Shown: positions 8,292 to 16,187 of the stretch, piece by piece
Position numbering within the stretch: position 1 is the first letter of the stretch
How the letters are laid out: every line of letters begins with the position of its first letter
Origin: DATARH01 sp963734125
GTDB lineage: Bacteria > Pseudomonadota > Alphaproteobacteria > ATCC43930 > CGMCC-115725
Assembly (NCBI GenBank): GCA_963734125.1
Contig: CAVTGB010000081.1
Coordinates: 1 to 64,000 of the forward strand
Length of the DNA: 64,000 nt
Reading direction: 5' to 3'
The notes under the pieces: generated by a model
What the model saw: the letters and a program-made list of their open reading frames with translations, nothing else
What the model was told of the DNA's origin: nothing
The model's database searches: none
Translations under genes and position numbers: made by a program

Positions 8292-8987
8292 TCACCCCTC
8301 GCCGATCACCGCCAGCGCCGCGCGGTCGCGCAGCTCGATGCGATGCGGGGTCGGGATGCCGATGACGCCGTCGCGTTTGAATATCGACATCACCCGGCAC
8401 ACGGTCTCAATCGTCAGGCCGAGATAGTCGGCGATATCGTTGCGCGACATCGGCAGGTCGAGGGCGCGGATGGCGTCCCTGCGCTCGCACATGTCCAACA
8501 GGAACGTCGCGACCCGCTCCGGCGCGCTCATCCGCCCAAGCATCAGCATCCGGCACTGCGCGTTGGCGAGGTCGCGCAAGGTCATGTCGCGCAGACCGCG
8601 CGCGAGCGTCGGGTTCTCGTCGATCAGGCGTTCGGTAGCGCGCCGCGGATAGCGCATGACGATGACCTCGCCCACTGCTTCCGCCGAAAAGAGACGCTCG
8701 GGCATATTCTCGAGGCCGAAGCAATCGCCGCCGAAGTAGAATTCGGCAATATGCCGGCGGCCATCGGCCAACAGCTTGCACAGGCGAACGGTCCCGGAGA
8801 CCACCTTGTACCAGCAGTCGGCAGCGTCGCCTTCGGCGAAGATCTCCTCGTTGCGCGCCAGGGTGCGCCGCGTGCCGATCCGCTCGAAGGCGACGAGCGC
8901 ATCGAGCCCGCCCGATCGCGCGACCGTGGCCGAGCCGGAGCGGTCGAGGGCATCGCCATAAGCGGAGCCGGTGAAGTGTACGAACAT
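8292..8987 (-). CDS. Crp/Fnr family transcriptional regulator, FixK-like
   Basis: Regulator of 231 residues. A cyclic-nucleotide-binding-type beta barrel spans about 35-140 (EEIFAEGDAADCWYKVVSGTVRL and FYFGGDCFGLE). A helix-turn-helix follows near 180-205: LPMSRNDIADYLGLTIETV, where the E-x-x-S-R type recognition helix suits TTGAT-like sites. The N-terminus lacks the cysteine set of oxygen-sensing FNR, which is the FixK pattern. The ATG at 8987 follows AGGGAGAAAG. Two boxes of the expected type lie before the CBS-BON and receiver genes, so a local regulon is likely. None is seen before this gene itself; instead it has palindromes at 9073-9093. Confidence 0.88.
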   Translation of the reverse strand: MFVHFTGSAYGDALDRSGSATVARSGGLDALVAFERIGTRRTLARNEEIFAEGDAADCWYKVVSGTVRLCKLLADGRRHIAEFYFGGDCFGLENMPERLFSAEAVGEVIVMRYPRRATERLIDENPTLARGLRDMTLRDLANAQCRMLMLGRMSAPERVATFLLDMCERRDAIRALDLPMSRNDIADYLGLTIETVCRVMSIFKRDGVIGIPTPHRIELRDRAALAVIGEG

Positions 8988-9072
8988 TGTCTTTCTCCCT
9001 CGTCGCTGATCGCGCAGAGAGAATGATCGGATGACACCGGTCGGCGATATTCGGAATGGTCCTTACGGGAAG

Positions 9073-9093
9073 CCCCTAAGGGGAACTACGTAG
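9073..9093. promoter_or_regulatory. Palindromic element upstream of the Crp/Fnr gene
   Basis: Two adjacent inverted repeats lie about 90 bases before the Crp/Fnr start: CCCC-TAA-GGGG at 9073-9083 and the perfect palindrome CTACGTAG at 9086-9093. A related CCTTACGGG precedes them at 9061. The arrangement looks like an operator for another regulator, which I cannot name. It is placed between the divergent Crp/Fnr and hydrolase genes. Confidence 0.35.
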
Positions 9094-9228
9094 GTCGCGG
9101 ACCCGAACGTTGCGATATCTCCTGACGTTTCGATCCGGTGACGCCGCACCCGGCGAAACCGCGTGACATCGCCGGGCAATCGCGCAAGGCTCCGCGCCGA
9201 TCCCTAGCCCAATCGGAGGACCCCTGCG

Positions 9229-9946
9229 ATGCTCGAACAGGACGTCATCGTCACCACCAAATACGGCCGGATGCCGACCTTCGCGGTATGCCCCGAGGGG
9301 CCCGGCCAGTATCCCGGCATCATCTTTTACATGGACGCGCCGGGGATTCGCGACGAACTGCGCAACATGGCGCGGCGGATCGCGCGGGCCGGCTATTTCT
9401 GCGTGCTGCCGGCTCGGGCATCTGCGCTTCGATGTGGCGCGGCGCGACAACTCGATGATGCCGTGCATCCTGGCGGCGATGGCGAGCCTAACCAACGCCA
9501 AGGTGATGGACGACACCGGCGGCCTCATTGGCTGGCTCGACGCGCAGGACAAGGCAAAGCCGGGCCCCATGGGCTGTGCCGGCTACTGCATGAGCGGCAT
9601 GCACATCACCAACGCGGCGGCCTTCTATCCGCACCGCATCGCTTCGGCCGCCTCGCTCTATGGCGTCGGCATCATCACCGACAAGGAGGATTCGCCGCAT
9701 CTCTTCCTCGACCGAGTGAGGGGCGAACTCTATTACGCCTTCGCCGAGACCGACCGCAGCGTCCCGCCGCACATCCCGGGCGAGTTGAAGGGCCTCCTGG
9801 AAAAGCACCACATCAAGCACGAGCTCAAGATGTTCCCCGGCACCGAGCACGGCTTCGCCTTCCCAGAGCGGGCGATCTACAACACGCTCGCCGCCGAGGA
9901 GACCTGGGACAAGATGTTCGCGATGTGGGGCCGCACGCTGAAATAG
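9229..9946 (+). pseudogene. Dienelactone hydrolase family protein, frameshifted
   Basis: Alpha/beta hydrolase related to dienelactone hydrolases. The first frame runs from ATG 9229 (after GGAGGACCCC) through PGIIFYMDAPGIRDELRN to FCVLP. The protein then continues in another frame from about 9415 (LGHLRFDVARRDNSMM) to the stop at 9946. The catalytic Cys motif GYCMSGMH and the His in GTEHGFAFPERA are in the second part. The join lacks the usual DLYYR-like residues, and the frame change equals a loss of about 14 bases at CCGG, which is my inference from memory of the family. The gene is probably inactive unless the break is a sequence error. Confidence 0.75.
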
Positions 9947-9960
9947 CCGCTGCGCGCCCT

Positions 9961-11160
9961 TCACCCCACCTCCCTCCCGCAGTGGGAGCGAGGGTTGGCA
10001 AGGATATCGAGCGCGGCGGCGATCACGGTCTCGGTGGCGAGGTCGTCGAGGTCGGGCGCGCCGAGGATCTGAACGAGACGACCGCGCGGCGCCACGCGCG
10101 CCGGGTCGGATTCGCGCGAGAACAAGACGACGAGCGGGCAGCCCGCGGCCGCCGCGAGATGGCAGACCCCGGTGTCGTTGCCGACCGTCAGCCGGGCGCG
10201 CTGAGCGATGACGCCAAGGAGGGCGATGTCGGTCCGGCCGACGAGATCGACTGCGCCGGGGCAAAGCTCGCGGATCGTAGCGGCGAGCGGGGCTTCGGGC
10301 GCAGAGCCGACCACCACCGGGACGTAGCCGGCCGCGTCGAGCGCGCGCGCCAGCAGCGCAAATCGCGCCGCCGGCCAGCGCTTTGCCAAATGCCGGGGCG
10401 AGGACCCAGGCACGATCAGAACAAACTCCCGGTTTCCGAGCGCCGCCGGCAGCGCCCGATCGAAGCGCGGCAGCGCCGGCGGGGGCGTCGGATAGATCCC
10501 GGCCATCAGGAGCTGCTCGGCCTGCCGGTCGATCGTGTGCTGGGAGTCGCGTTCGAGATTGGCGTGGGGATGCGAACACCCGGTGGCGATCCCCGACCAT
10601 TGCGGCGTGCCGGGGCGCAACAGCCAGGCGTAGAGTGCCGAGCGCGTCGCGGTTTGCAGATCGTAGACGCGGTCGAACCGGCCCTGCCGCAACCGACGGC
10701 GCAAAGCCAACCAGCGGTGAAGCGCAAAGGGCCCAGGCCGCTCGTCGACCACCACCTCGTCGAAGAGGCCGAGCTCGGCGGCAAAGCCGGCGAGCGGGCG
10801 GGTCGTCAACAGGGTGATGCGGTCGCCGTGATGGTGCTGGCGGATCGCCGCCATCGGCCCGAGCGACTGAATGAAGTCGCCGAACGCGCTGAGCCGGATG
10901 ACGAGTATGCGGCGTGGGCCGGCGCGCGGCGGGTCGAGCGCCTCGAACGCCCGAAAAACGTCAGCATGCGCGGCGCTGTCGGGATTGCCGATCGCGGCCT
11001 GGAGGCGCTCGGTGAGCCCCCTCCCCGCGGGCGAGGTTGGCAGGCGGTCGGGGTCGCGGGCGAGCTTATAGCGGCGATCGGGCCGCGACGCCCCCTCGTT
11101 CCACGCAAAGAAATGGGCGAGTGGCGTGCCGGGCGGGAAATCCCCCGCGGTCAGCGTCAT
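9961..11160 (-). CDS. Glycosyltransferase family 9 (heptosyltransferase-like)
   Basis: Lipopolysaccharide heptosyltransferase-like protein of 399 residues with a GT-B fold. The typical start of the fold, RRILVIRLSAFGDFIQSLG, lies near residue 80. The C-terminal donor site has VLIVPGSSPRHLAKRWP, DLVGRTDIALLGVI and VGNDTGVCHLAAAAGCP. The 80-residue N-terminal extension (MTLTAGDFPPGTPLAHFF) is unusual, but no later start codon precedes the domain and the ATG at 11160 overlaps the upstream stop as ATGA. It is the last gene of a five-gene minus-strand operon that probably builds the LPS core. Confidence 0.8.
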   Translation of the reverse strand: MTLTAGDFPPGTPLAHFFAWNEGASRPDRRYKLARDPDRLPTSPAGRGLTERLQAAIGNPDSAAHADVFRAFEALDPPRAGPRRILVIRLSAFGDFIQSLGPMAAIRQHHHGDRITLLTTRPLAGFAAELGLFDEVVVDERPGPFALHRWLALRRRLRQGRFDRVYDLQTATRSALYAWLLRPGTPQWSGIATGCSHPHANLERDSQHTIDRQAEQLLMAGIYPTPPPALPRFDRALPAALGNREFVLIVPGSSPRHLAKRWPAARFALLARALDAAGYVPVVVGSAPEAPLAATIRELCPGAVDLVGRTDIALLGVIAQRARLTVGNDTGVCHLAAAAGCPLVVLFSRESDPARVAPRGRLVQILGAPDLDDLATETVIAAALDILANPRSHCGREVG

Positions 11161-12299
11161 CTGGGCGGCATGCCGGCGACGCGCAGCAGCGCCCTTTCGA
11201 GACGGCGCGATTGCCGGAGGGCGCTGAAGCACTGGGCCGCGGCCGTGCGCGCCGCCGCGCCGAGGCGCTGGCGCAACTCGGGGTTGGCGATCAGGCCGGC
11301 GAGCGCATCGGCCAACGCCCTTGGGTTGGCCGCGGGGACGATCAGCCCGGTGCGGCCATGCTCGACCGCCTCGGCGATCCCGGCGTGATCCGACCCGACA
11401 ACCGGCACCCCCTCGGCCATCGCCTCGAAAATGACCGTTGGCAGCCCTTCCGAATCGCCCTCGCGCGCAGTCACGCTCGGCACGCACAACGCAACCGCGC
11501 CCCGCATCCACCGGCGCACCTCGGCATTGGGCAGCCAACCGATGAATTCGACCCGCTTCAGCCCCCGCGCCTGATCACGCAGCGCGGCGCCGAGCGGGCC
11601 GTCGCCGATCAGGATCAGCCGTGCTGCTCTGCCCTCGGCGTCGAGCCGGCGCATCGCCTCGATCAGGTGCGCGACGCCCTTCTTCTCGACGAAACGGCCG
11701 ACAAAGAGGACATAGGGATCGCCAGCTTCCTCCCGCTGCTCCGGGGGCGCCGCGCCGAGTTCCACCCCCTGGTGGATGATCTCGAGCTTGTCGGGCGGAA
11801 AGCCGCGCGCCACCAGAGTATCGCGGACGAACTCAGAGACGCAGACAAAGAGCGCGGCTTCGCGCTGCAAGGCGGCGAGCCGGCGGCCATAGATCCTTGG
11901 TATTAGGCGTCGGCGGTAATGCGTCTCCTTGGTGGCGTCCCCGCCATGGAAGGTCACCACCAACGGGATCCCAAGGCGGCGGGCAATCGGCAGGGCGAGG
12001 GCGCCGCCCGGCCCGAAATGCGCGTGCACGAGGCGCGGCCGCAATCGGCCCAAATCGGGTTGCGGTGGCAATACCCCGAAATGCCGGAAGAGGGTGCGGT
12101 CGAGCGCGCCCACCGCGCCTCGGCGGCCCACCCGTAAGGGGTCGCCGGTCAACAGCTGCGCGCTCTCCTCGATATGACAGCCGAGCCACACCGGCGCCAG
12201 GCGCTCGAACCCGATATAGAAGCGGCGCAGAAACCCGACCTCCGACAACGGCGCCAGCCGATGGCGATAGACCAGTAGAGTCTCGCGCGGATCGTTCAT
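11157..12299 (-). CDS. Glycosyltransferase family 4
   Basis: GT-B retaining glycosyltransferase of 380 residues. The acceptor half has LVHAHFGPGGALALPIA and VVTFHGGDATK. The donor half has VLFVGRFVEKKGVAHLIEAM, and the EX7E-like motif is in EGLPTVIFEAMAEGVPVV. The frame is open to 12386, but the ATG at 12299 overlaps the preceding stop (ATGA), matching the tight coupling of the whole operon. It likely adds a hexose to the LPS core or a related glycan; substrate cannot be read. Confidence 0.88.
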   Translation of the reverse strand: MNDPRETLLVYRHRLAPLSEVGFLRRFYIGFERLAPVWLGCHIEESAQLLTGDPLRVGRRGAVGALDRTLFRHFGVLPPQPDLGRLRPRLVHAHFGPGGALALPIARRLGIPLVVTFHGGDATKETHYRRRLIPRIYGRRLAALQREAALFVCVSEFVRDTLVARGFPPDKLEIIHQGVELGAAPPEQREEAGDPYVLFVGRFVEKKGVAHLIEAMRRLDAEGRAARLILIGDGPLGAALRDQARGLKRVEFIGWLPNAEVRRWMRGAVALCVPSVTAREGDSEGLPTVIFEAMAEGVPVVGSDHAGIAEAVEHGRTGLIVPAANPRALADALAGLIANPELRQRLGAAARTAAAQCFSALRQSRRLERALLRVAGMPPR

Positions 12300-13324
12300 C
12301 CGATCAGCGCCTCGAAGCGGGCGGCGACCTCGTCCCAACTCAGCCCGCGCTGTGTTGCCAGGGCACCCTGATGCCAGCGCCGCCACAGCGCATCATCGCG
12401 CAACAGTGCGATCGCGGCCTCGACAAATTCATCGTCGTTGGCGGCGACCCGCCCGGTCTTGCCGTCGATGACCCGCTCCGCGACGCAACCCGATGACTGC
12501 ACCACCGCCGGCACGCCCATCGCCTGCGCTTCGGCAAGGGAGAGGCAGAAGGTCTCGCCCGGGTCGCCGCGATAGAGCATGACCCGCGCCTCCCCCAAGA
12601 CGTCGGCGAGCTTCGCCCGGCCGACCGGGGAATGGCGGCGCACGCCCTGGTCGTGGAGCGCGTCGGCGCGGGCGAGCACCTGTTCCATGCGGCACGCCCG
12701 TTCGCCGCCCAGGCCATAGACCGCCGGCCCGGCATAAATGTGCAGCTCAGCCCCCGGCACCGCCAGTGCGATCCGCGCTACCCACAAATCCAGGAGCCAG
12801 TCGAGCCCACGCAGCGGGTTGGACGTAAAGATCGCCCGTGGCGCCGGCGGCGCGCGCTCGGTGGCGTGGCGGAAACCCTCGACAATGCCATAGGGGATGA
12901 TCGCGACCCCGCCGCGCGGGACCCAGCCCGGCACGGTCCGGGCGTGATAGGCCCCGCTGACGACGAGGCGCGGGCGATACCGCACCAGGCGCCACAGTAT
13001 GCGCGGCTTTCTGAGATAGTGCGCCGGGTTGTGCAGCCAAAAGAGGCGTCGCCGCGGCCGCGCCACCAGCCCCATCACCCGATGGCCGCGATTGCCGATA
13101 TAGAGATCGCAGGATTGCGGCACGTCCTCGCCGAGCGGCGCCCAGCCGACCCCGTTATGCGTGAGCGGCAACCGGCACCGGCTGCGCGCCGCGACGCTGT
13201 GGCCGCGCGCCGCAAGCGCCTCGGCGAGCGCGACAAAAGCGGTTTCGGCGCCGCCGAGCGGCCCGGCCTCGGCGGTCCGGCCGTCAAAGGCGATGCCGTC
13301 ATCGGCCATCACCACCTCAGCCAT
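12296..13324 (-). CDS. Glycosyltransferase family 4-like
   Basis: GT-B glycosyltransferase of about 342 residues. GPLGGAETAFVALAEALAARGH is the N-terminal glycine-rich acceptor-side motif. The donor side has AIFTSNPLRGLDWLLDLW, LGEARVMLYRGDPGETFC and SLAEAQAMGVPAVVQSSG, the last holding the family glutamate. A GTG at 13327 and an ATG at 13324 are both possible starts; the upstream stop overlaps them (GTGATG). It sits in the middle of the core-oligosaccharide operon. It is shorter than the neighbouring GT4 and has a less typical donor site, so donor choice may differ. Confidence 0.8.
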   Translation of the reverse strand: MAEVVMADDGIAFDGRTAEAGPLGGAETAFVALAEALAARGHSVAARSRCRLPLTHNGVGWAPLGEDVPQSCDLYIGNRGHRVMGLVARPRRRLFWLHNPAHYLRKPRILWRLVRYRPRLVVSGAYHARTVPGWVPRGGVAIIPYGIVEGFRHATERAPPAPRAIFTSNPLRGLDWLLDLWVARIALAVPGAELHIYAGPAVYGLGGERACRMEQVLARADALHDQGVRRHSPVGRAKLADVLGEARVMLYRGDPGETFCLSLAEAQAMGVPAVVQSSGCVAERVIDGKTGRVAANDDEFVEAAIALLRDDALWRRWHQGALATQRGLSWDEVAARFEALIG

Positions 13325-14124
13325 CACTCGCTCTCAAGCCGCGCCTTCAGATAGGAGAGGATCGGATAGAGTGCCGCGCACAGCGCGATCAGGAACCCCC
13401 ACTGGCCTTCGCGATAGCCGCGACGGCCGACATAGCATTTCCAGAAGCGCGACCCGATCCGCCGCAGATTGTGCGCGAAGCTGCCGATCTGGCCGCTGTC
13501 GCGCAGGTCTTGCGCCCGCAGGCTGGTGTAGCGGTCGAGCCGACGCAGCATGTCGGAGATGTTGCGGTCGACATGGTGCACGAGGCGCGATTCGAGGGTC
13601 GGCCCGCGCACGCCGGACAGGGTGATCGCCGGGTGAACGCGCTGGTCGCCCCAATGCTTCATACCGCGGCGGAAGAGCCCGGCATAGGCCGAGCGGCCGA
13701 ACGCGGCGCCCCAGCCCCAGCGCACGAGGCGCTCGCCGATGTAATTGTCGACCGGGATCAGGTGCCACGGCGCCGGCGAACTTGCCACGGTGGCGGCGAT
13801 CTCGGCGGCGAGATCGGGCCCGACCCGCTCGTCGGCGTCAACTTCGAGGATCCACTCGCCGCGGCAGAGGGCGATCCCAGCGTTGCGCCGCCCACCCTCG
13901 CGCTCCCAGGCGCCCTCGATGATGCGCTCAGTGAACTGGCGCGCAATGTCGGCCGAGCGGTCTTCGCAGCGATCGAGCACGACAACGATCTCGTCGGCGA
14001 AAGTCAGGCGCGACAGGCATTGGGCGAGCTGAGCCTCCTCGTTGCGGGCGACAACGAGCGCCGAAAGCCGCGGCGGCGCGGTAACCTCGGGGGCGCTGGA
14101 GGCCTGAAGCGTCGCGACACTCAC
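13324..14124 (-). CDS. Glycosyltransferase family 2 (LPS core, WaaE/LgtF-like)
   Basis: GT-A inverting transferase of 266 residues. LSALVVARNEEAQLAQCL opens the fold, DEIVVVLDRCEDRSADIA follows, and the DxD-type motif is ILEVDADERVGPDL. A C-terminal hydrophobic stretch, GFLIALCAALYPILSYL, suggests membrane contact. Similar proteins add glucose to the inner core heptose. The GTG at 14124 is chosen because it overlaps the heptosyltransferase stop (GTGA); the frame is open further upstream, but that part is antisense-like and arginine-rich. Confidence 0.83.
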   Translation of the reverse strand: MSVATLQASSAPEVTAPPRLSALVVARNEEAQLAQCLSRLTFADEIVVVLDRCEDRSADIARQFTERIIEGAWEREGGRRNAGIALCRGEWILEVDADERVGPDLAAEIAATVASSPAPWHLIPVDNYIGERLVRWGWGAAFGRSAYAGLFRRGMKHWGDQRVHPAITLSGVRGPTLESRLVHHVDRNISDMLRRLDRYTSLRAQDLRDSGQIGSFAHNLRRIGSRFWKCYVGRRGYREGQWGFLIALCAALYPILSYLKARLESE

Positions 14125-15104
14125 ACTGCTTCCCTCGCGATGTCGCGGGCCGTCGCGCTCGCGGCGCGGCGCCACAGCTCGACCGCCGCCGCCTCGGCCA
14201 TCTCGACCGTGAGCGAATCCATCAGCGTATCGGTGGTGCGGTGGTCGAAATCCGGTCCGAACATGGCTTCCGGCGGCACGCTGGTGCGGACGACGGCGGT
14301 GCACGCGCCCCACGGCGCGTATTGTTCGACCGGGCTCGGTCCGAAGAGACCGAGCGTCGGCGTGCCCACGGCCGCAGCGATATGCATGAGCCCGGTGTCG
14401 TTGCCGATGAACACCGCGCAGCGCCGCAGCACCGCCGCCGCGGTCAAGAGGTCGGTCCGGCCGACGAAGTCGATCGCCCCCGCCGGCGCCGGCATCGCCA
14501 GCAATGGCGCCGCCTGCAGGCGCTCGTGCGCCGCCGCCAGGACCGCGATGCGCGCGCCCGGCAGCATCCCGCCGGCGGCGGTCAGCCGTTGCGCCAACTC
14601 GGCGAAGCGTTCGGCGCGCCACTCTTTGCCGCGCCAATTGGCGGCGGGCCCGATCGCCAGCACCGGCGGACCTGGCGACAGAAGCGCCGCGGCGGCGCGC
14701 TCGTGGCGAGGTGCGGTCCACAGCACGGGGTTGGGCGGCGGGTCGAGGCCGAACAGGCGGCCGAGCTGACGCACCCGGTGCTCACGGCGATCGCCCTTGG
14801 CCATGACCCGGCGTTCGCCGGCGCGCACCAGCCAGGCGAGCGCCGAGCCGCGCAAATCGACGACGAGGTCCCAGCGCCGAGAGGCGGTGCTGGCATAGAG
14901 CGCCAGCCAATGCATCCCGCCGCGCCGCTTCTCCAGCACCAGCACGCGATCGATCCCAGGAACCGCCTCGAACAGGGGCGCAGCGGCCGGCCCCGCCGCG
15001 ATCGTCAGGCTCGCCCCGGGATAGCGTTCGACAACATGGGACAACAGACCGGTCGACAGCACGGCATCGCCGATGCGGGTGGCGGTCACGAACAGGATGT
15101 GCAT
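14121..15104 (-). CDS. Glycosyltransferase family 9 (heptosyltransferase)
   Basis: ADP-heptose:LPS heptosyltransferase-like protein of 327 residues and first gene of the core operon. MHILFVTATRIGDAVLSTGL is the classic N-terminus. VLAIGPAANWRGKEWRAERF, IDFVGRTDLLTAAAVL and FIGNDTGLMHIAAAVGTPTLGLFG make up the donor site. It acts at the cytoplasmic face of the inner membrane, transferring heptose to Kdo-lipid A or to a first heptose. The ATG at 15104 has only a weak ribosome binding site. The promoter should lie in 15105-15277, which also contains a 20-base tandem repeat. Confidence 0.87.
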   Translation of the reverse strand: MHILFVTATRIGDAVLSTGLLSHVVERYPGASLTIAAGPAAAPLFEAVPGIDRVLVLEKRRGGMHWLALYASTASRRWDLVVDLRGSALAWLVRAGERRVMAKGDRREHRVRQLGRLFGLDPPPNPVLWTAPRHERAAAALLSPGPPVLAIGPAANWRGKEWRAERFAELAQRLTAAGGMLPGARIAVLAAAHERLQAAPLLAMPAPAGAIDFVGRTDLLTAAAVLRRCAVFIGNDTGLMHIAAAVGTPTLGLFGPSPVEQYAPWGACTAVVRTSVPPEAMFGPDFDHRTTDTLMDSLTVEMAEAAAVELWRRAASATARDIAREAV

Positions 15105-15143
15105 ATCCCCGATCTCGGCGCCTTAATAGCCCGAGCGGCCAGA

Positions 15144-15211
15144 CTTGCCAAGGAAAGGACTGGCTTGCCAAGGAAACGACTGGCTTGCCAAGGAAAGGAC
15201 TGGCTTGCCAA
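15144..15211. repeat. Tandem repeat, 20-base unit, 3.4 copies
   Basis: The unit CTTGCCAAGGAAAGGACTGG occurs at 15144-15163, 15164-15183 (one mismatch) and 15184-15203, with a partial fourth copy to 15211. It sits in the divergent gap between the heptosyltransferase and ygfZ genes. Copies are directly adjacent, with no spacers. Confidence 0.9.
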
Positions 15212-15277
15212 GCGACCGCCCGGCCTCCACCTGTTACCGGTCTGTCATGGCCGCGGACGACGAGTTGGGGAACCGCA

Positions 15278-16174
15278 ATGGCGCAGGGCACTTTCACCAT
15301 CCTCGAAGATCGCGGCATTCTCGCCGTGTCGGGGCCGGACCGCCGCCCGTTTCTCCAGGGGCTGGTATCGAACGATGTCGAGAAGGTGGCGACGAGCCGC
15401 GCCCTTTATGCCGCGCTGCTGACCGCGCAAGGCAAATACCTGCACGATTTTATCATGGTCGAGGTGGGTGAAGCGATCTGGCTCGACGCCGAGGCGGCGC
15501 GGCTCGGCGATCTCAGGCGGCGCCTCTCGCTCTACCGCCTGCGCGCCAAGGTCGAGATTGCCGAACGGCCAGAATTGGCGGTCGCGGCGGTGTTCGGAGA
15601 GGGCGCGCTCGCCGCGCTCGGCTTCTCCGGCGCGCCCGGAGAGGCGAGGCCGCTGGAGGCGGGTGTCGTGGTCGCCGACCCGCGGCTCGCCGATCTCGGC
15701 GTGCGTATCATCATGGACCGCTCGCGTCTCGTCGGCTTCGGCGCGCACTTCGAGCAAGCCAATTTCGCCTCTTATGACCGCCATCGCCTCGCGCTCGGCG
15801 TCCCCGACGGCAGCCGCGATCTGGTGCTCGACAAGTCGATCCTCTTGGAAGCCGGTTTCGACGAATTGCACGGCGTCGACTGGCAGAAAGGCTGCTATAT
15901 CGGCCAGGAGCTGACTGCGCGCACAAAATATCGCGGCCTCATCAAAAAGCGCTTGTTCCCGGTCCGCATCGACGGCTCCGCCCCGGCGCCCGGCACCATG
16001 GTCACAGCTGACGGCCGCGACGCCGGCGAACTCCGGTCGAGCTGCGACGGCCAGGGCCTCGCCCTTCTACGCCTCGACGCGGTCGATGCGGGCCGCCCGC
16101 TCGTGGCCGACGCCGCGACGCTGGTGCCGCTCCGGCCGGATTGGATGCGGGCCGAAAGCGAAGGCGGTTCATAA
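15278..16174 (+). CDS. ygfZ: YgfZ/GcvT-family folate-binding Fe-S repair protein
   Basis: Folate-binding protein of 298 residues related to the T-protein of glycine cleavage; the family supports assembly or repair of certain iron-sulfur enzymes. The YgfZ signature KGCYIGQE is present with Cys206, preceded by FDELHGVDWQ. The N-terminus has RPFLQGLVSNDVEKV. The ATG at 15278 is chosen because the domain starts there; the frame upstream runs through the tandem repeat and is unlikely to be coding. Its neighbours (ppdK and the glycine-tRNA ligase genes) are on the other strand. Convergence with ppdK leaves 13 bases. Confidence 0.87.
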   Translation: MAQGTFTILEDRGILAVSGPDRRPFLQGLVSNDVEKVATSRALYAALLTAQGKYLHDFIMVEVGEAIWLDAEAARLGDLRRRLSLYRLRAKVEIAERPELAVAAVFGEGALAALGFSGAPGEARPLEAGVVVADPRLADLGVRIIMDRSRLVGFGAHFEQANFASYDRHRLALGVPDGSRDLVLDKSILLEAGFDELHGVDWQKGCYIGQELTARTKYRGLIKKRLFPVRIDGSAPAPGTMVTADGRDAGELRSSCDGQGLALLRLDAVDAGRPLVADAATLVPLRPDWMRAESEGGS

Positions 16175-16187
16175 AAGATCGCGTGGG

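Noticed and set aside
9229..11388. A 719-codon plus-strand frame
   Set aside because: Only the first 60 residues are hydrolase-like. The rest is antisense to the heptosyltransferase gene and rich in Arg/Gly/Ala without any domain; it results from the frameshift and high GC.
15144..15211. A CRISPR array
   Set aside because: The repeats are directly adjacent with no spacers and there are no cas genes; it is a simple tandem repeat.
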